A stretch of DNA of 64,000 bases from Lewinellaceae bacterium. Its GTDB lineage: Bacteria > Bacteroidota > Bacteroidia > Chitinophagales > Saprospiraceae. The stretch spans positions 85,726 through 149,725 of the forward strand of contig JADJWX010000019.1 in NCBI GenBank assembly GCA_016716135.1, read 5' to 3'. A program made the position numbers and the translations under genes. Under the pieces are notes generated by a model. That model was not told the origin of the DNA, did no database searches, and was given only the letters and a program-made list of their open reading frames with translations. Of this stretch, positions 61,693 to 64,000 are shown piece by piece (positions within the stretch are counted from its first letter, which is position 1; every line of letters starts with the position of its first letter).

Positions 61693-62313
61693 CTACCGGC
61701 GCCCGTATTTTTCCTGCATCAGGGCCGCCATTTCCCGGTCGCCGGGATAGTCCGATTGCTCAAGCCCGGCGATCACCTGTGCTATTTCTTTTTCCGTGCG
61801 GTTCTGGCTCATTTTTTCCTTGCCTTCCAGGCGCGTCACTTCCAGTTCGAACGCGACGAGCCCCTTGGCCAGGCCGGTTTTGTAGCCCTCCGGCAGGTGG
61901 TTCCACTGTTCCAGGTAGGCGACTTCGGAGGCTGTGATCAATTTTTCCAAAGCGGCAAACACGGCAGCCTCCGATTCGATCAGCACCGGCCGGCCGTAGG
62001 CGTGCACGGCGGTGTAGTTCCAGGTGGGCACGCTCAGTTCCTTGTCGTACCAACGCGGCGAAATGTAGGCGTGTGGCTCCTGGAAAATTACCAGGACTTC
62101 GCCTTCGGTAAAATGCTGCCACTGCGGGTTTTGGCGGGCCATGTGCGCGACCAGCCAGATCGACACGCCGCGGGTTTCGATGGTAAAGGGCAAATGCGTG
62201 GCCACCGGTGCTTCGCCGGGGAGAGCGGTGATCAGCGTGGCGAACGAATAGCGCTGCATGAAGGCGAGCAAGGTGGAGCGGTCACTTTGATTGAAATGTG
62301 CGGGTGTGTACAT
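61693..62313 (-). CDS. PaiB-like FMN-binding protein
   Basis: The start at the Met of M-Y-T-P-A-H-F (62313) gives 206 residues, a typical start for this family; the frame runs on to 62430. The pattern A-T-H-L-P-F, V-A-H-M-A-R-x-N-P-Q-W, V-I-F-Q-E-P-H-A-Y-I-S-P and W-Y, then V-P-T-W-N-Y-x-A-V-H-A-Y-G matches PaiB-type split-barrel FMN-binding proteins, described as negative regulators of sporulation genes in Bacillus. Here the role is unknown. Confidence 0.88.
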   Translation of the reverse strand: MYTPAHFNQSDRSTLLAFMQRYSFATLITALPGEAPVATHLPFTIETRGVSIWLVAHMARQNPQWQHFTEGEVLVIFQEPHAYISPRWYDKELSVPTWNYTAVHAYGRPVLIESEAAVFAALEKLITASEVAYLEQWNHLPEGYKTGLAKGLVAFELEVTRLEGKEKMSQNRTEKEIAQVIAGLEQSDYPGDREMAALMQEKYGRR

Positions 62314-63143
62314 CCAGACGGATGAAAGATGATGGAAACAGATACTTTGCAGCGTGATTACCGGGACTTGCTTTAAATTCTTCAATAAAGAGATCCAAAG
62401 CATACGCAACTTTCCTGATTCCGCTTCCAAAAACCGAAAATCTCGGGCATGGTTTGTTCAGCACACTCTTGAAGGCAGCTTTCCCTTGGTTGGGCAATAT
62501 CAAACTTTTTGCTGTCGGCCGGTTCGACCGCGCATTTAATTTGAATTACGACTTCAGCTTTAACGGCATGGTTGGGATCGGTCAAGAAAATCAATTGACA
62601 ATAGTTCTTCGGTTATATTAAATCTCTACGGCTTTTGTTTGGGCATCGTTCCATGTTGAAACAATCCAAACGCTAGGATGCTGGTTATAAAACGAATCAC
62701 CTTCCTTTACAGATGTAAAAGGGCCGCCAAACAAGCAACCTTCATACTGTACCGTCGAAAAGCGATAGAAGTGGTCCAGTAATTTCCACGCATTGGAATC
62801 GGGGTTAAAAAGGATTTCATTCAGTGCGCGGATAGGCGGTATGGTCCCGGGGCTCGTGCCGTCATCGCCGGCACATCGGGCAGCCGTACCGCAAGTGTAT
62901 TGCAATCAAGCCATCGTGGAACGCCGAACACCTATTGCAGGGCAACGCCCAAAAACAAAGGAGGAAATAGTTGCTTCGATAGGTTTTCTACCCTGGGGCC
63001 GCTAAAAATGGCCCAAAATAACGCGAGCATTTACTAATGCATCGCGCCTATGGGAAGCCCCAACGCGCAAGGCAACATTCACGTTCCCCAACCCCGGGAA
63101 AACCCCCCAACACAATTCTTGTTCTTTCAGAAAAAAGTGAAAA
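62314..63143. other. Gene-poor region, probably holding degraded coding remnants
   Basis: Over about 830 bases only short frames exist. Two minus-strand frames (62618-62905 and 62385-62594) read like protein but have only TTG starts and a stop just upstream, so they look like decayed remnants. I see no RNA gene or terminator here. Confidence 0.45.
62618..62905 (-). pseudogene. Possible 5'-truncated gene remnant
   Basis: A 95-residue frame contains protein-like sequence (A-L-N-E-I-L-F, W-K-L-L-D-H-F-Y-R-F, Y-E-G-C-L-F-G-G-P-F and V-W-I-V-S-T-W-N-D) but no ATG, and a TGA directly precedes the only TTG. A second frame (62385-62594, also TTG) follows 23 bases later on the same strand. They may be pieces of one or two dead genes; I cannot name the parents. 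Confidence 0.3.
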
Positions 63144-64000
63144 ATGACCTTTCAGCCCGTTTTCGACCTGAAACGCCCGATTCTCATCGCCGGCCCCTGC
63201 TCCGCTGAAACCGAAGCCCAGGTGCTGGCCACTGCGCATGGTTTGAAAAACCAGGGCGTCGACCTGTTCCGCGCCGGTATCTGGAAGCCACGCACCCGGC
63301 CCGGCGCTTTCGAGGGCATTGGCATGCCGGGCCTGCGCTGGCTGAAGCGGGTGAAGGAAGAAACCGGCATTCCGGTAACCACCGAGGTAGCGACCGCGCA
63401 GCACGTGTATGATTGTCTGAAATTTGGCATCGACGTGTTCTGGATCGGTGCACGCACGACGGTCAACCCGTTCTCGGTGCAGGAAATTGCCGATGCGCTG
63501 GAAGGTACCGATATCCCGGTGCTGGTCAAAAATCCGGTGAACCCCGATTACAAACTCTGGGTGGGCGCCCTCGAACGGCTGCACAAAGCCGGCCTGCGGC
63601 GCATAGCGGCCATCCACCGCGGTTTTTCCAGTTATGGCGATTTCAAATACCGCAACCCGCCGCGCTGGCAAATGGCTATCGACCTGATGCAGGAATTCCC
63701 CGGCCTGGAGGTCATCTGCGATATCAGCCACATTTGCGGCCGCCGCGACATCCTGGCCGAAACGGCCCAAAAAGCCTACGACCTCAACTTCGACGGTCTG
63801 ATGGTTGAAGTACACCCCGACCCCGACCAGGCCTGGAGCGACACCGCGCAGCAACTCACGCCGGCGCAATACGCCGAAATGCTGCAAAACCTGGTGCGCC
63901 GGGCCGTCACCACCGACGATCCCGATTTTTTGGCCCGCATGGAAAATTGCCGCAGCGCCATCGACGAGATCGACGAGGAAATTATCAACCTCATCGCTGA
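63144..64000 (+). CDS. DAHP synthase with C-terminal chorismate mutase domain (partial)
   Basis: The frame runs from the ATG at 63144 off the window end. It begins I-L-I-A-G-P-C-S-A-E-T and contains F-R-A-G-I-W-K-P-R-T-R-P, T-E-V-A-T, V-K-N-P-V-N-P-D, C-D-I-S-H-I and V-H-P-D-P-D-Q-A-W-S-D, the pattern of the KDO8P-like/Ibeta DAHP synthases. Near residue 270 it continues M-E-N-C-R-S-A-I-D-E-I-D-E-E-I-I-N-L-I, the first helix of a type II chorismate mutase. Such bifunctional enzymes start aromatic amino-acid synthesis (PEP plus erythrose 4-phosphate to DAHP), and the mutase part is often a regulatory site. The symbol is left blank because the naming of this fusion varies. Confidence 0.92.
   Translation, partial: MTFQPVFDLKRPILIAGPCSAETEAQVLATAHGLKNQGVDLFRAGIWKPRTRPGAFEGIGMPGLRWLKRVKEETGIPVTTEVATAQHVYDCLKFGIDVFWIGARTTVNPFSVQEIADALEGTDIPVLVKNPVNPDYKLWVGALERLHKAGLRRIAAIHRGFSSYGDFKYRNPPRWQMAIDLMQEFPGLEVICDISHICGRRDILAETAQKAYDLNFDGLMVEVHPDPDQAWSDTAQQLTPAQYAEMLQNLVRRAVTTDDPDFLARMENCRSAIDEIDEEIINLIA

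Overview
The window reads as chromosomal DNA of a GC-rich member of the Bacteroidota, most likely Saprospiria or a neighbouring class. The evidence is two giant secreted proteins with type IX secretion (T9SS) sorting domains (one type A, one type B/CHU_C-like), a SprE/PorW-like T9SS lipoprotein, a GLPGLI-family protein, a PorT-like barrel, a carboxypeptidase-regulatory/TonB receptor, several TAnnTTTG (-7) promoter motifs of the Bacteroidota type, and few Shine-Dalgarno sequences. No rRNA, tRNA, CRISPR array, phage module or transposase gene was seen. Placement below phylum is inference.

Layout: 1-1.7 kb, end of an unknown gene overlapping a secreted outer-membrane-like protein. 1.8-3.9 kb (minus), group III truncated haemoglobin and a polytopic membrane protein. 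4.0-7.5 kb, a BlaI repressor/M56 protease-sensor pair (minus) facing an unknown gene (plus) across two copies of an 18-bp inverted repeat that looks like the BlaI operator. 7.7-10.1 kb, bleomycin-hydrolase-like C1 peptidase and gcvT. 10.3-14.2 kb, M23 peptidase and divergent SprE/PorW-like lipoprotein. 14.3-16.4 kb, DUF2306 membrane protein and a fusion of an M48-like metallopeptidase with an FGE/sulfatase-modifying-factor domain. 16.5-25.3 kb (minus), a roughly 2,900-residue T9SS type B adhesin broken by a one-base frameshift inside an embedded seven-bladed YVTN propeller. 25.5-28.2 kb, a hisA-like gene, a PorT-like barrel and a LytTR regulator with a degenerate receiver. 28.4-43.4 kb, one 4,999-residue T9SS type A protein built from HYR/Ig-like repeats (17 units of one 81-residue family), with a lamin-tail domain and dockerin- and cohesin-like C-terminal modules. 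43.8-49.4 kb, DUF937, HD phosphohydrolase, class V aminotransferase, orphan histidine kinase, GLPGLI protein and a small Cys-rich secreted protein. 49.6-53.1 kb, a TMTC-like GT-C/TPR protein translationally coupled to a flippase. 53.3-57.7 kb, TonB-dependent receptor, ankyrin protein and HEAT-like protein. 57.9-62.3 kb, FAD monooxygenase, UPF0158, MOSC, OsmC, ABM and PaiB-like proteins. 63.1 kb to the end, a DAHP synthase running into a chorismate mutase domain.

Two themes stand out. First, the secretion/adhesion theme: the T9SS component and both giant substrates lie within 32 kb, and both giants carry a foreign domain inserted within an Ig-like repeat. Second, the intergenic spaces are packed with perfect or near-perfect palindromes and MITE-like elements. 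One MITE sits inside another palindromic element with an 11-bp target duplication, and another supplies the stop codon of its neighbour. All functions come from reading the sequence; no database search was run.
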